Source of the DNA: Bacteroidales bacterium
GTDB taxonomy: Bacteria; Bacteroidota; Bacteroidia; Bacteroidales; UBA12077
Direction of reading: 5' to 3'
DNA length: 64,000 bases
Assembly: GCA_013138975.1 (NCBI GenBank)
Contig: WTBR01000007.1
Coordinates: forward strand, 62,001-126,000
Each line of letters begins with the position of its first letter. The first letter of the stretch is position 1. The position numbers and the translations under genes are program-made. Of the stretch, positions 52,448 through 61,741 are shown piece after piece. Under the pieces are notes generated by a model. That model was not told the DNA's origin, did not search any database, and saw nothing but the letters and a program-made list of their open reading frames with translations.

Positions 52448-53821
52448 TTATTTTACAAGAACTCCAATAAGAGTTGCAGATGTACATTCTGTGATTTCTA
52501 CAAAAACATAATCTCCAATATTATAATTGTTTTTAGGAAATACAACAACCTTGTTTTGAGAATTTCGACCAAAAAAATGTTCAGAAGATTTTTTTGATAT
52601 TCCTTCAACTAAGACCTCAAATACTCTTCCTAAATCTGCTTTTTTACTTTTTTCAGATAATTTGGTTTGTAAATTAATAATTTCAGTTAATCTTCTTGAT
52701 TTAGTTCCTTCTGAAATATCATCTTTTAAATGTCTGGCAGCGTATGTTTTAGGACGTTCAGAATATTTAAACATATAAGAGAAATCATAATTTACAAATT
52801 CCATTAAGCTCAATGTTTCCTGATGATCCTCTTCCGTTTCTCCAGGGAATCCCGTCATAATATCTGACGAGATTGCACTGTCAGGTAAGATTCTTTTTAT
52901 TGCGTTTATTCTGTCGATATAATATTCACGCGTATAGCCACGCTTCATTTCAGTAAGAACTTTTGTGCTTCCCGATTGTGCAGGTAAATGAATATAATTA
53001 CAAATATTACTATACATAGCCATTGTATACAGAACGTCATCCGACATGTCTTTTGGATGAGAAGTTGAAAAGCGAATTCTGAGTTGAGGGTTTATTTTTG
53101 CAGTTTTTTCAAGCAGTTGTGCAAATTTCATTGTTTCTCCCTGTTTTCCGGCAGGTAGGTTTTCTTTTTCCGATTCCCAAATATATGAATCTACATTTTG
53201 CCCTATCAATGTAACTTCTTTATATCCTGTGTTAAATAAATCCTCAATTTCTTTTAAAATAGATTCAGGATTTCGGCTACGTTCAGCGCCTCTTACATAT
53301 GGAACAATACAATAAGAACACATATTGTTACATCCTCTCATAATTGATACAAAAGCAGAGATTCTATTTTTATCTAATCGCACAGGACTTATATCTCCAT
53401 AAGTTTCCTCTTTCGAAAGTATCACATTAACACCTCTTTGGCCTGTTTCCGCAGTTTCTAATAAATGGGGTAAATCTCTGTATGCATCAGGACCAACAAC
53501 AATATCAACTGTTTTTTCTTCTTCGAGCAGTTTTTCTTTTAAACGTTCTGCCATGCAGCCAATTACACCAATCGTAAGTTCGGGTTTCTTCTTTTTTATT
53601 TGCTTAAAAACATCTAATCTGCCCCAAATACGTTGTTCAGCATTTTCGCGTATAGAACAGGTATTTACTAATATAACATCAGCTTCATTAATATCTTCGG
53701 TAATAATGTATCCCTTATCTTTTAATACAGATGCAACTACTTCGCTATCTGATACATTCATTTGACAACCGTAAGTTTCGATATATAATTTCTGAGACAC
53801 TTCTGAATTTGTAATACTCAT
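52448..53821 (-). CDS. miaB: tRNA-2-methylthio-N6-dimethylallyladenosine synthase
   Basis: MiaB is a radical-SAM enzyme adding a methylthio group to i6A37 of tRNA. The 457-residue protein has an N-terminal MTTase domain with cluster cysteines (YIETYGCQMN, VNTCSIRENA, GVIGCMAERL), the radical-SAM CxxxCxxC in IMRGCNNMCSYCIVPYVRG, and a C-terminal TRAM domain. An insertion LPAGKQG lies in a loop after DSYIWESEKEN (plus-strand 53141-53160 encodes its core); the conserved FAQLLEK follows. The insertion looks like a repeat inserted in frame and not like native enzyme sequence. Confidence 0.96.
   Translation of the reverse strand: MSITNSEVSQKLYIETYGCQMNVSDSEVVASVLKDKGYIITEDINEADVILVNTCSIRENAEQRIWGRLDVFKQIKKKKPELTIGVIGCMAERLKEKLLEEEKTVDIVVGPDAYRDLPHLLETAETGQRGVNVILSKEETYGDISPVRLDKNRISAFVSIMRGCNNMCSYCIVPYVRGAERSRNPESILKEIEDLFNTGYKEVTLIGQNVDSYIWESEKENLPAGKQGETMKFAQLLEKTAKINPQLRIRFSTSHPKDMSDDVLYTMAMYSNICNYIHLPAQSGSTKVLTEMKRGYTREYYIDRINAIKRILPDSAISSDIMTGFPGETEEDHQETLSLMEFVNYDFSYMFKYSERPKTYAARHLKDDISEGTKSRRLTEIINLQTKLSEKSKKADLGRVFEVLVEGISKKSSEHFFGRNSQNKVVVFPKNNYNIGDYVFVEITECTSATLIGVLVK
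53137..53162. repeat. In-frame repeat insertion inside miaB
   Basis: CTGTTTTCCGGCAGGTAGGT (53141-53160) reads on the coding strand as LPAGKQ and is a degraded palindrome (CCTGCC / GGCAGG type). It lies in a loop region of MiaB between conserved segments and is more GC-rich than the surroundings. Confidence 0.7.
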
Positions 53822-53972
53822 TTTATGAAGGCTTTTATGTAAAATATTTGCTGTTTTTGTTTTGCAAATTTATTAAAAATATAGAGGGGATTTAATAAAA
53901 TCATCATTCTTTATATAAAAGGACATGTTTGTCTGTTATTTTTCCTGAAAGGAATTTAGGTATATACTTGTG

Positions 53973-54117
53973 TTTGCAAGAAAACTACCATCTTTAAGTC
54001 TTTGATAAAAAAGCGACAAAGACAAGGCTTTCGAAGTGGTGAAAATCAAGGAGCTTACTTTTGTAAGTGACTGTTTTCAACACGAGAGTAACGCAGTATT
54101 TGGCGTTTTCTTGCAAA
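53973..54117. repeat. 145-bp MITE-like element with perfect 13-bp terminal inverted repeats
   Basis: TTTGCAAGAAAAC (53973-53985) and GTTTTCTTGCAAA (54105-54117) are perfect inverted termini. The interior is non-coding, GC-richer than the flanks, and has a small hairpin CTTACttttGTAAG. No clear target-site duplication is seen. The rest of the 367-base gap between miaB and the YebC gene shows nothing else. Confidence 0.82.
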
Positions 54118-54188
54118 GACTACTTAAATTTTAGTAATTTTACAGGTATTATAGTTAAAATAATTTATCATTAAATAAAATATATAAT

Positions 54189-54932
54189 ATGTCAGGTCAC
54201 AGTAAATGGTCAAAAATAAAAAGAGCAAAAGGGGCGAACGATGCAAAACGTTCCAAAATGTTTTCGAGAATTGTCAAGGAAATATCAATTGCAGTAAAAG
54301 AGGGTGGCCCCGATTCGGAAACTAATCCACGATTACGTCTTGCGATTAATAATGCTAAAGGTGTAAATATGCCTAAAGACAATGTTGAACGTGCAATTAA
54401 TAAAGCCGAAAAAGAGGGTGATAATAATGAAGAAATGTCTTTTGAGGGTTATGCACCAAATGGAATAGCCGTTTTTGTCGATTGTTTATCCGACAATAAA
54501 CAAAGAACAGTAAGTAATATAAGAGCAATATTTACAAAATATAATGGTAGTTTAGGAACGAACGGTTCCTTATCATTTCTTTTTGATACAAAAGGAATTT
54601 TTACATTTGCATTTCCAGATGGTATGGATAAGGATGAATTTGAACTTGAGATGATTGATGCTGGAGCTGAAGATATTGAATTCGAAGAAGGTGTAATTAC
54701 GGTTACAACAGCTAAAGAGGATTTTGGAAGCATTCAGAAAAAACTCGACACTTTAAAAGTTGAAATTGAAAATGCAGGATTACAAAGAATCCCGAATGAT
54801 ACAAAAGAATTGGAAGTGGTAGAAGCTTTAAAAGTTATGAGGATGATAGATGCGTTTGAAGATGACGATGATGTTCAAAATGTATATTATAGTTTAGAAC
54901 TTACAGATGAGGTTGCAGAAGCAATGGAATAA
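54189..54932 (+). CDS. YebC/PmpR family transcriptional regulator or translation factor
   Basis: The 247-residue protein matches the YebC family over its full length: N-terminal MSGHSKWSKIKRAKGANDAK, then FSRIVKEISIAVKEGGPD, GVNMPKDNVERAINKAE, FEGYAPNGIAVFVDCLSDNK, and the characteristic GSLSFLFDTKGIF. Members were first described as transcriptional regulators, and some resolve ribosome stalling at proline stretches, which is of interest given the nine-proline peptide encoded at 31459. It is a single gene followed by a hairpin terminator. Confidence 0.95.
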   Translation: MSGHSKWSKIKRAKGANDAKRSKMFSRIVKEISIAVKEGGPDSETNPRLRLAINNAKGVNMPKDNVERAINKAEKEGDNNEEMSFEGYAPNGIAVFVDCLSDNKQRTVSNIRAIFTKYNGSLGTNGSLSFLFDTKGIFTFAFPDGMDKDEFELEMIDAGAEDIEFEEGVITVTTAKEDFGSIQKKLDTLKVEIENAGLQRIPNDTKELEVVEALKVMRMIDAFEDDDDVQNVYYSLELTDEVAEAME

Positions 54933-54952
54933 AAACTAGATAAATTATATAT

Positions 54953-54986
54953 AGCGGTCATTTCTTTATTGATTTGACCGTTTTTT
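54953..54986 (+). terminator. Terminator after the YebC-family gene
   Basis: A stem AGCGGTCA / TGACCGTT with a 14-base loop is followed by a T-rich run. The stem is short but well placed. Confidence 0.65.
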
Positions 54987-55047
54987 ATTTTTAACAGAGA
55001 TTACTATTAATAATTTGTATTTTTATGACCTTCAATTTTATTTAGTA

Positions 55048-56538
55048 ATGAGTAAAAAATACATTCTTTCATTAGATCAAGGAACATCAAGTTCTCGATC
55101 TTTTTTATTTGATTCAGAAAGCAATATCATTGACTCTGAACAAAAGGAATTTAAGCAATACTATCCTAATGCAGGTTGGGTTGAACATGATCCACTTGAA
55201 ATTTGGAATTCACAAATAAATACAGCAAAAAATCTTATTAAGAAACAAAATATTGATCTTTTAGAAATAGGAGCAATTGGTATAGCTAATCAGAGAGAAA
55301 CTATTATTTTGTGGGATAAAGTTACAGGTAATCCTGTATATAATGCGATAGTATGGCAAGACAAACGAACAGCCGATTTGTGTCAAAAAATTAAGAAAGA
55401 AGGTTGGAGTGATTATATTAAAGAAAATACCGGATTAATTATTGATTCATATTTTTCTGCCACAAAAATTCAATGGATATTTAAAAATGTACCAAAAGTT
55501 AAAGAGCGAGCAATAAAAGGAGAAATATTAGCAGGAACGATTGATACTTGGTTGGCCTGGAAACTTTCAGGAGGGAAAATCCATATAACTGACTTTTCGA
55601 ATGCATCACGAACAATGCTTTTTAATATCCGAGAATTAAAGTGGGATAAAAAACTTATAGACCTATTCGAAATTCCTGAAAATATCTTACCTGAAGTTAA
55701 ATCTTCTTCAGAAATTTATGGATATACTGATAAATCTATATTTGGAGTAGAAATCCCAATTTCAGGAATAGCAGGAGATCAACAAGCTGCTCTTTTTGGT
55801 CAGACATGTGTAGAAAAAGGGATGGCAAAAAATACATATGGAACCGGATGTTTTATGTTAATGAATACCGGGAATGAAATTATAGAATCAGAAACCGGAT
55901 TAATAACAACAATTGCTTGGGGAATTAACGGAAAAATAAATTATGCACTTGAAGGAAGTGTTTTTATTGCAGGAGCCGCAATAAAATGGCTTCGTGATGC
56001 ATTAAAAATTATTAAAAGTCCAAGCGAAACAGAACAAATTGCTTTTGATCTTGATGATACCGAAGGTGTTTATGTTGTTCCGGCGTTTTCAGGATTAGGA
56101 GCTCCATACTGGGATATGTATGCCAGAGGAGCAATATTAGGACTTACTCAAGGTGTTACCGACAAGCATATTATTCGATCTACTTTGGAGGCATTGGCAT
56201 ATCAAACAATGGATGTGTTAAAAGTTATGGAAAAAGATTCAGGAATTAAATTACATTCTTTAAATGTAGATGGAGGTGCATGTGCAAATAATTTTTTAAT
56301 GCAATTTCAGTCTGATATTTTAAATGTAGAAGTAAAACGACCTGAAAATATTGAAACAACAGCATTAGGAGCAGCATTATTGGCTGGTTTGTCCATAGGT
56401 TTTTGGACAATGGATGAAATAATAGAACGACGCAAAATAGAAAAGTCGTTTATTCCGTTAATGAAAGAAGAGAATAGGCAAAAATTATATGAAGGTTGGA
56501 TTGATGCAGTCGAAAGAACAATGTATCGAAAAAAATAA
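55048..56538 (+). CDS. glpK: Glycerol kinase
   Basis: GlpK phosphorylates glycerol to glycerol-3-phosphate. The 496-residue protein (start ATG 55048; the longer frame from 55015 adds 11 unconserved residues) has the FGGY-family motifs [15 protein letters not shown], the [15 protein letters not shown] segment, [25 protein letters not shown], and the C-terminal signature region [20 protein letters not shown]. It is complete. Unusually for glpK, neither the facilitator gene glpF nor glpD is adjacent; the downstream genes encode envelope proteins. Confidence 0.95.
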   Translation: MSKKYILSLDQGTSSSRSFLFDSESNIIDSEQKEFKQYYPNAGWVEHDPLEIWNSQINTAKNLIKKQNIDLLEIGAIGIANQRETIILWDKVTGNPVYNAIVWQDKRTADLCQKIKKEGWSDYIKENTGLIIDSYFSATKIQWIFKNVPKVKERAIKGEILAGTIDTWLAWKLSGGKIHITDFSNASRTMLFNIRELKWDKKLIDLFEIPENILPEVKSSSEIYGYTDKSIFGVEIPISGIAGDQQAALFGQTCVEKGMAKNTYGTGCFMLMNTGNEIIESETGLITTIAWGINGKINYALEGSVFIAGAAIKWLRDALKIIKSPSETEQIAFDLDDTEGVYVVPAFSGLGAPYWDMYARGAILGLTQGVTDKHIIRSTLEALAYQTMDVLKVMEKDSGIKLHSLNVDGGACANNFLMQFQSDILNVEVKRPENIETTALGAALLAGLSIGFWTMDEIIERRKIEKSFIPLMKEENRQKLYEGWIDAVERTMYRKK

Positions 56539-56565
56539 AGTATTTAAATCTTATAAGAATAAATT

Positions 56566-57021
56566 ATGAAAAGGGTATTAAATTTAATTCCATTAATATT
56601 AGTTATATTTATTTTAACCGGTTGTAGTATATATAAATCTGTTGATATTGGAGATGTAAATAATGTTGATTTTAAAGGTATGAAGGATAATAAAGTTATT
56701 CTTAACCTAAAAGTTCCAATATCTAATCCAAATGGATATAAGATTAAAATAAAATCAATGGACTTGGATCTTAAAATCAATGGAAGTTATATTGGCAAAA
56801 TGACAATAGAAAATGATATTGTAATTCCTCCAAAGTCAGAAGAAATTCACGAATTCCCGGTTGTTATAATCGTTAGAAATCCATTGGCAAGTATGGCAAC
56901 GATGTATAAAATGCGAAAATCAAAAAGTTTCGATATGGAAATGGATGGTACCATAAAAGTTAAAGCTTTAGTAAAAAGTAAAATAATAAAAGTGTCAGAA
57001 AAACAAAGGGTTAAGCTTTAG
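56566..57021 (+). CDS. LEA type 2 family lipoprotein
   Basis: The 151-residue protein has a lipoprotein signal peptide with lipobox LTGC (Cys20) and a mature beta-sandwich resembling LEA14/WHy domains: VILNLKVPISNPNGYKIKIK, MDLDLKINGSYIGKM, DIVIPPKSEEIHEFPVVIIV. The N-P-N-G motif in the first strand is typical. Its role in the envelope is unknown. It follows glpK by 27 bases, and the SPOR-like gene follows in turn; a weak promoter box near 57077 may separate the latter. Confidence 0.87.
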   Translation: MKRVLNLIPLILVIFILTGCSIYKSVDIGDVNNVDFKGMKDNKVILNLKVPISNPNGYKIKIKSMDLDLKINGSYIGKMTIENDIVIPPKSEEIHEFPVVIIVRNPLASMATMYKMRKSKSFDMEMDGTIKVKALVKSKIIKVSEKQRVKL

Positions 57022-57076
57022 TTTATATTCATGTAATATTTATTAGCTTGATAATTAATTCTGATAAAAAAATGAT

Positions 57077-57084
57077 TAATTTTG
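57077..57084 (+). promoter_or_regulatory. Candidate -7 box for the gene at 57105
   Basis: TAATTTTG matches TAnnTTTG 20 bases before the ATG at 57105. It lies inside the longer reading frame that starts with TTG at 57048, supporting the shorter start. Confidence 0.45.
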
Positions 57085-57104
57085 CAAGATCAACAAAAAA
57101 ATAT

Positions 57105-57581
57105 ATGATAAGCACTAAAAGTACAAGTAGTTTAATTATTTTACTTTTTCTCAGTCTAAATCTTTTTAGTCAGTTAAATACGGATTTATCTTCAAGTCAG
57201 GATATTTTCCAGAAATTGGAGGTAAACGAAAAGGGTGTAGGTGAAGTAGTTATTTTTCAGGACATGAGAATTAATGAGCTTATGTATAATAGTGTAGAAA
57301 ATAATAAAAGAAAAGCGGGAGTTCCAGGCTATAGAATTAAAATCTTTAATAATTTAGGAAATAAAGCAAGAGCTCAATCTCAGGCAGCACATACTAGATT
57401 TTATGAGCTTTTTCCTGAAATTCCTATTTATCCAGGATATAAAAGTCCTTACTTTATAGTATATGTTGGCGATTATAGAACGAAAATAGATGCGATGAAA
57501 GATTTTAAGCAAATAAAAAGATATTTTCGTTCAGCATTTATTGTACCAAGTAAAATTAATTACCCGGATTTAGAAGATTAA
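57105..57581 (+). CDS. Secreted SPOR-like domain protein
   Basis: The 158-residue protein (start ATG 57105) has a signal peptide (TSSLIILLFLSLNLFSQ). Its C-terminal part (about residues 75-155) looks like a SPOR domain, which binds denuded glycan strands of peptidoglycan: GYRIKIFNNLGNKARAQSQ, then FYELFPEIPIYPGYKSPYF, YVGDYRTKIDAMKDFKQIKR and FRSAFIVPSKI. A frame extension to TTG 57048 would place charged residues before the signal peptide and cover a promoter-like box, so it is not preferred. The linker of about 50 residues is low complexity. Confidence 0.82.
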   Translation: MISTKSTSSLIILLFLSLNLFSQLNTDLSSSQDIFQKLEVNEKGVGEVVIFQDMRINELMYNSVENNKRKAGVPGYRIKIFNNLGNKARAQSQAAHTRFYELFPEIPIYPGYKSPYFIVYVGDYRTKIDAMKDFKQIKRYFRSAFIVPSKINYPDLED

Positions 57582-57804
57582 AAATTGAAACTAATGCATT
57601 GTATCTTGGATAACAAGAAACAGAAAACACCTACAGGAGTACAAAGAAATAATCTTTTCAAAAAGTTGTCCAAAAAGAGAAATTTACATTTAAGTTTAAA
57701 TAATTTAAAATCGGAGAATAATATCTCTGAAACAATTTTAATATTGACTCTTAACAAAGTCAGTTTTAATATGTTTAATAAATAGTTTTATAATATATAA
57801 AATA

Positions 57805-59706
57805 ATGAGCGATCAAATTAAACACGAATGCGGTATAGCTTTAATCCGATTATTAAAACCTTTAGAATATTATCAGTCCAAATATGGAACATGGATGTAT
57901 GGTTTGCAAAAGCTGTATTTATTAATGGAGAAGCAACATAATCGAGGACAAGATGGAGCTGGTTTTGCAACCTTGAAATTTGATTTAGATCCAGGTAAAA
58001 AATACATTCATCGGTTCAGATCAAATGGAGATTCCCCTATAAAAGAAGTATTTGCTCAAATAAATAATTATCATACTGAAGTAAAAGAAAAAAACGCCGA
58101 TTTATTAAATGATCCTGTTTGGGCAAAAGAAAACCTGCCTTCTGCGGCTGATGTATATTTAGGACACTTACGATATGGGACTTTTGGGGGCGACGATATT
58201 GAATATGTGCAACCCTTAATGCGTGAAAATAATTGGAAATCACGGAATTTAATGTTAGCCGGTAATTTTAATATGACTAATGTTGATGAACTTTTTAAAG
58301 TTTTAGTTGATTTAGGACAAAATCCAAAAGAATATTCAGATACAATTACTGTTTTGGAAAAAGTTGGACATTTCCTCGACGAAGAAAATCAAATGTTATT
58401 TCGTCAATATAAAAATGATGGATTTAAAAATAAAGAGATTTCTGAACTGATTGCTAAGAATATTGATATAAAGAAAATTCTACAAGAAGCTAGTAAAGAT
58501 TGGGATGGAGGTTATGCAATAGCAGGTGTTACAGGCCATGGTGACGCTTTTGTGACACGCGATCCAAACGGAATTCGTCCAGCGTTTTATTACAAAGATG
58601 AAGAGATTGTTGTTGTGGCATCTGAAAGACCTGTTATACAGACTGTAATGAATGTGCCTTCTGATGCTGTTAATGAAGTTAAGCCGGGTGAAGCATTAAT
58701 AATAAAGAAAGATGGTAAAGTTTCTTCCGAAGAAATAAGAGTGCCTCAAAAAAGAAGCTCTTGTTCTTTTGAAAGAATTTATTTTTCACGAGGTAGCGAT
58801 AAAGATGTTTATCAGGAAAGAAAGCAATTAGGAAGGTTAATTGTTCCTCAAATAATGAAAGTAATTAATAATGATTCTGAGAACACCGTTTTTTCATTTA
58901 TTCCTAACACCTCAGAAACTGCGTTTTATGGGATGGTAGATGAGCTAAAAACACATTTGCAAGGAGTACAGAAAAAAGAGATAATGGCTCTTGGTGGTAA
59001 AATAGATGAGAAAGAGATCACCCGAATCATGAATAAAAAAATTCGTGTTGAGAAAATAGCCATAAAAGATATTAAGCTCAGAACATTTATTGCACAGGAT
59101 AAAGGTAGAAATGATTTGGTTGGACATGTATATGACATAACGTATGGGGCTATACGAAGCGGTGTCGACAATCTTGTAATTATTGATGATTCTATTGTTC
59201 GCGGAACAACATTAAAGGAAAGTATCTTAAGAATTCTTGATCGTTTAGAACCTAAAAAAATTGTCGTTGTATCTTCTTCACCTCAAATTAGATATCCGGA
59301 TTGTTATGGAATTGATATGGCAAAATTAGGAGATTTTATTGCATTTAAAGCGGCAATATCTTTGCTGAAAGATACAGGACAAGAGAATGTGATTAATGAA
59401 GTGTACAAAAAATCAAAAGCACAAGAGAACCTACCAAAAGAGCAAATTGTAAATTATGTAAAAGAGATTTATAAGCCATTTACTCCAGAAGAAATATCAG
59501 GAAAAATTTCGAAGTTGCTTAAATCAAATGAAATAAAGGCTGAAGTTGAAATTGTATTTCAAACAATTGAAAACCTTCATGCAGCTTGCCCTAATGATAC
59601 TGGTGATTGGTACTTTACCGGGAATTATCCAACTCCCGGAGGTAATAAAGTAGTTAATAAATCATTTATAAATTTTATTGAGGGTAGAGATCAAAGGGCA
59701 TATTAA
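57805..59706 (+). CDS. PurF-like amidophosphoribosyltransferase, long variant
   Basis: The 633-residue protein combines an Ntn-type glutamine amidotransferase domain and a PRTase domain as in PurF. The N-terminal KHECGIALIRL has a Cys at position 9, which would need removal of eight residues to become the N-terminal nucleophile; the following EKQHNRGQDGAGFAT and HLRYGTFGG are typical. The PRPP-binding loop is NLVIIDDSIVRGTTLKES. The protein is about 150 residues longer than standard PurF, with insertions near residues 85-120 and 180-215 and a C-terminal extension. A PurF paralogue elsewhere in the genome is possible, so the exact function is left open. Confidence 0.87.
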   Translation: MSDQIKHECGIALIRLLKPLEYYQSKYGTWMYGLQKLYLLMEKQHNRGQDGAGFATLKFDLDPGKKYIHRFRSNGDSPIKEVFAQINNYHTEVKEKNADLLNDPVWAKENLPSAADVYLGHLRYGTFGGDDIEYVQPLMRENNWKSRNLMLAGNFNMTNVDELFKVLVDLGQNPKEYSDTITVLEKVGHFLDEENQMLFRQYKNDGFKNKEISELIAKNIDIKKILQEASKDWDGGYAIAGVTGHGDAFVTRDPNGIRPAFYYKDEEIVVVASERPVIQTVMNVPSDAVNEVKPGEALIIKKDGKVSSEEIRVPQKRSSCSFERIYFSRGSDKDVYQERKQLGRLIVPQIMKVINNDSENTVFSFIPNTSETAFYGMVDELKTHLQGVQKKEIMALGGKIDEKEITRIMNKKIRVEKIAIKDIKLRTFIAQDKGRNDLVGHVYDITYGAIRSGVDNLVIIDDSIVRGTTLKESILRILDRLEPKKIVVVSSSPQIRYPDCYGIDMAKLGDFIAFKAAISLLKDTGQENVINEVYKKSKAQENLPKEQIVNYVKEIYKPFTPEEISGKISKLLKSNEIKAEVEIVFQTIENLHAACPNDTGDWYFTGNYPTPGGNKVVNKSFINFIEGRDQRAY

Positions 59707-59726
59707 AGAAGCCAAGTGAAAAATAA

Positions 59727-59754
59727 AAAATGCGCTGATTAAAGCGCATTTTTT
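59727..59754. terminator. Bidirectional terminator between the PurF-like gene and glsB
   Basis: A stem AAAATGCGCT / AGCGCATTTT with a six-base loop has A and T tracts on its two sides and lies between convergent genes. Confidence 0.9.
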
Positions 59755-59762
59755 ATTTTAAA

Positions 59763-60689
59763 TTAATTTTCTTTTTGGTCTTTATAAGAATTAACATGCC
59801 TATCTATTTTAGTAGGAGCAATTTCATCAATGGTTATCATTATACCTGATTCTTCAACTCCTCCAAAAGTTTCGTTTATTGTCGTTCCAAAAAATTTCAT
59901 CGTTGGAGAAAGATTCATGTAAGCATTAATTAATGGAGGGATATTTAAATCAAATGCCCTGACCTTCTTCTGTAGAATTTTATAGTTCTCTTTATAATCT
60001 TTTCCGATGAATAATTCTTCCATTTTATCACTATCCATTCCTAATTCAAGAGGTGTTTTTGGAACAGCCATTTGCTTAGTATCAGGAAATTGCTTTGTAA
60101 GGAAATATAAAATCATATTTCTAGCTTCCTGATTATAATGAGGGTACATTGTTACTTTTCCAAAGAAATGACGAATTTGAGGATTCTCTACAATAAGAGC
60201 TCCGAGACCGTCCCACAAATTATCAAGGGCATATAAAGCTTTTCGTCCTGCACTTGCCGATTGAAACTTAGGTTGAACAAAAGATCTTCCTAATTCAATC
60301 ATATAAGGTAAATATTCTTTACAAAACTCAGCCGAAAAATTAAGCAACTTTGAGGTGGCAAGATCTTTAGGATCACTATTATGATTACAAACATTAAATC
60401 GATAACCCCCAACTATTTCTTTATCTTCAGGATCCCATGAAATTAATTGCTCGTAAGGATCTTCCTGTGTATCAAATTTGTCAATATCTGCATCTTTACC
60501 TGTTCCGCCACCGGCATTTCTGAAAGTTAATTCTCTTAATCGTCCTATTTCCCTCATGGTATTTGGCGAATTATAATAATTTAGAATATATAATTCATTA
60601 CCACCATTATTTGTTTTTCGTAAGAATCTCTTTGATGTTAATTCTGCTAATATTAGACTCTTATCAACAGCTTCAATTACTTCTTTCAT
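59763..60689 (-). CDS. glsB: GNAT-type N-acyltransferase, GlsB-like (glycine lipid synthesis)
   Basis: The 308-residue protein resembles the OlsB/GlsB branch of acyl-ACP-dependent N-acyltransferases. In Bacteroides, GlsB makes N-acyl-glycine in glycine/serine-glycine lipid synthesis. Conserved features are IGRLRELTFRNAGGGTG, DTQEDPYEQLISWDPEDKEI, GGYRFNVCN, YMIELGRSFVQPKFQ and GALIVENPQIRHFFGKVTMYP. It is the second gene of a minus-strand unit behind a PlsC-type acyltransferase (60743-61570), the expected partner. Assignment rests on this pairing and on family resemblance by eye. Confidence 0.82.
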   Translation of the reverse strand: MKEVIEAVDKSLILAELTSKRFLRKTNNGGNELYILNYYNSPNTMREIGRLRELTFRNAGGGTGKDADIDKFDTQEDPYEQLISWDPEDKEIVGGYRFNVCNHNSDPKDLATSKLLNFSAEFCKEYLPYMIELGRSFVQPKFQSASAGRKALYALDNLWDGLGALIVENPQIRHFFGKVTMYPHYNQEARNMILYFLTKQFPDTKQMAVPKTPLELGMDSDKMEELFIGKDYKENYKILQKKVRAFDLNIPPLINAYMNLSPTMKFFGTTINETFGGVEESGIMITIDEIAPTKIDRHVNSYKDQKEN

Positions 60690-60742
60690 ATTCTTATTGT
60701 AGTAGTTTTGGAATGCAAAATTACACTTTTTTTAATTTAAAA

Positions 60743-61570
60743 TTATTTAAACTCCTTAGAACTATCTTTCGCTATCTGATATATATGATCTTTTACTTTT
60801 TTTGCCCAATCTTTAGCCTTTAATGATTTGTCAAAAGTTGCATACGGTATGGGTTTCCCAAAAGATAATGTTATGTCCATGTTTCTTTGCTTAAACATTT
60901 CATTTGAAAGATATAACATCTCAATATTAGCTTTAACACCTAATTTAATTCTAATGTTCGATAAGTTATAAAAGAAATTAGAATTTCTTCCATCAATATG
61001 AACTGGGACAATATCCCTTTTATGCTGTACTGCTTTAGTAATAAAGCTTTTTTTCCATTCTAAATCAATAATTTCCCCATTTACTTTTCTAGAACAAAGC
61101 CCAGCTGGAAAGTTTAGCATTTGAGAATCGGATTGGTAGGTTTTTTCAATTTTACGAACATATTCCATTGACTGTCGTCCGTGTTTATTTACAGGAATAA
61201 ATATTGATTCAAAGTTTTCCAAATTCATTAATAAGTCATTAACAAGAAATTGGATATTTGGATAAATTTGACCAACTACATGTGCAAATACAATTCCATC
61301 TAAACCTCCAAGTGGATGATTAGCAGAAAAAATATACCTCCCGTCTTTTGGAATATTTTCTTCGCCTTTAATATGAATATGAATATTGAAATATTCAATA
61401 ACAGCATTAATGAAATCAAGTCCCATTTTATCTTTAAATGAGAAAAGTGCGTCATTGATCTCTTTTTGATGAACAATACGTTCAATATACCTATACATAA
61501 ACCCTGGGAGCATTTTAGCAACTTTAGGATTTTTTTCTTTAAAGACTTTTCTAATATTGATTTTGTCCAT
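60743..61570 (-). CDS. glsA: Lysophospholipid-type O-acyltransferase, GlsA-like
   Basis: The 275-residue protein is a PlsC/LPLAT-fold acyltransferase. The acceptor motif is SANHPLGGLDGIVFAHVVG (His and Asp, about residue 84), followed by a substrate-binding block FESIFIPVNKHGRQSMEYV, then FPAGLCSRKVNG (the FPEG-like motif) and IVPVHIDGRNSNFFYNL. It lacks transmembrane helices. It precedes the GlsB-like gene by 53 bases. In Bacteroides, GlsA adds the second acyl chain to N-acyl-glycine. A role in phospholipid or lipid A acylation cannot be excluded. Confidence 0.82.
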   Translation of the reverse strand: MDKINIRKVFKEKNPKVAKMLPGFMYRYIERIVHQKEINDALFSFKDKMGLDFINAVIEYFNIHIHIKGEENIPKDGRYIFSANHPLGGLDGIVFAHVVGQIYPNIQFLVNDLLMNLENFESIFIPVNKHGRQSMEYVRKIEKTYQSDSQMLNFPAGLCSRKVNGEIIDLEWKKSFITKAVQHKRDIVPVHIDGRNSNFFYNLSNIRIKLGVKANIEMLYLSNEMFKQRNMDITLSFGKPIPYATFDKSLKAKDWAKKVKDHIYQIAKDSSKEFK

Positions 61571-61741
61571 TTGGAAGATATTTTATGCGATAAATTTAAT
61601 TTATTCCACAAACAATAAAAAGAAAAAATAGTTTAAAAGTCTTAACGTTCTGTATGGTTTGTTGTATAAGGGTTTCGCAGAAGATCGAAATTTTGGGATG
61701 TTGGTGGTATACTTAATAATAGTATTAAAGTTATCAACAAA

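Noticed and set aside
57585..57785. 66-codon frame before the PurF-like gene
   Set aside because: TTG start, no ATG near the beginning with a reasonable leader, Lys/Asn/Leu-rich sequence without any pattern; likely chance frame in AT-rich DNA.
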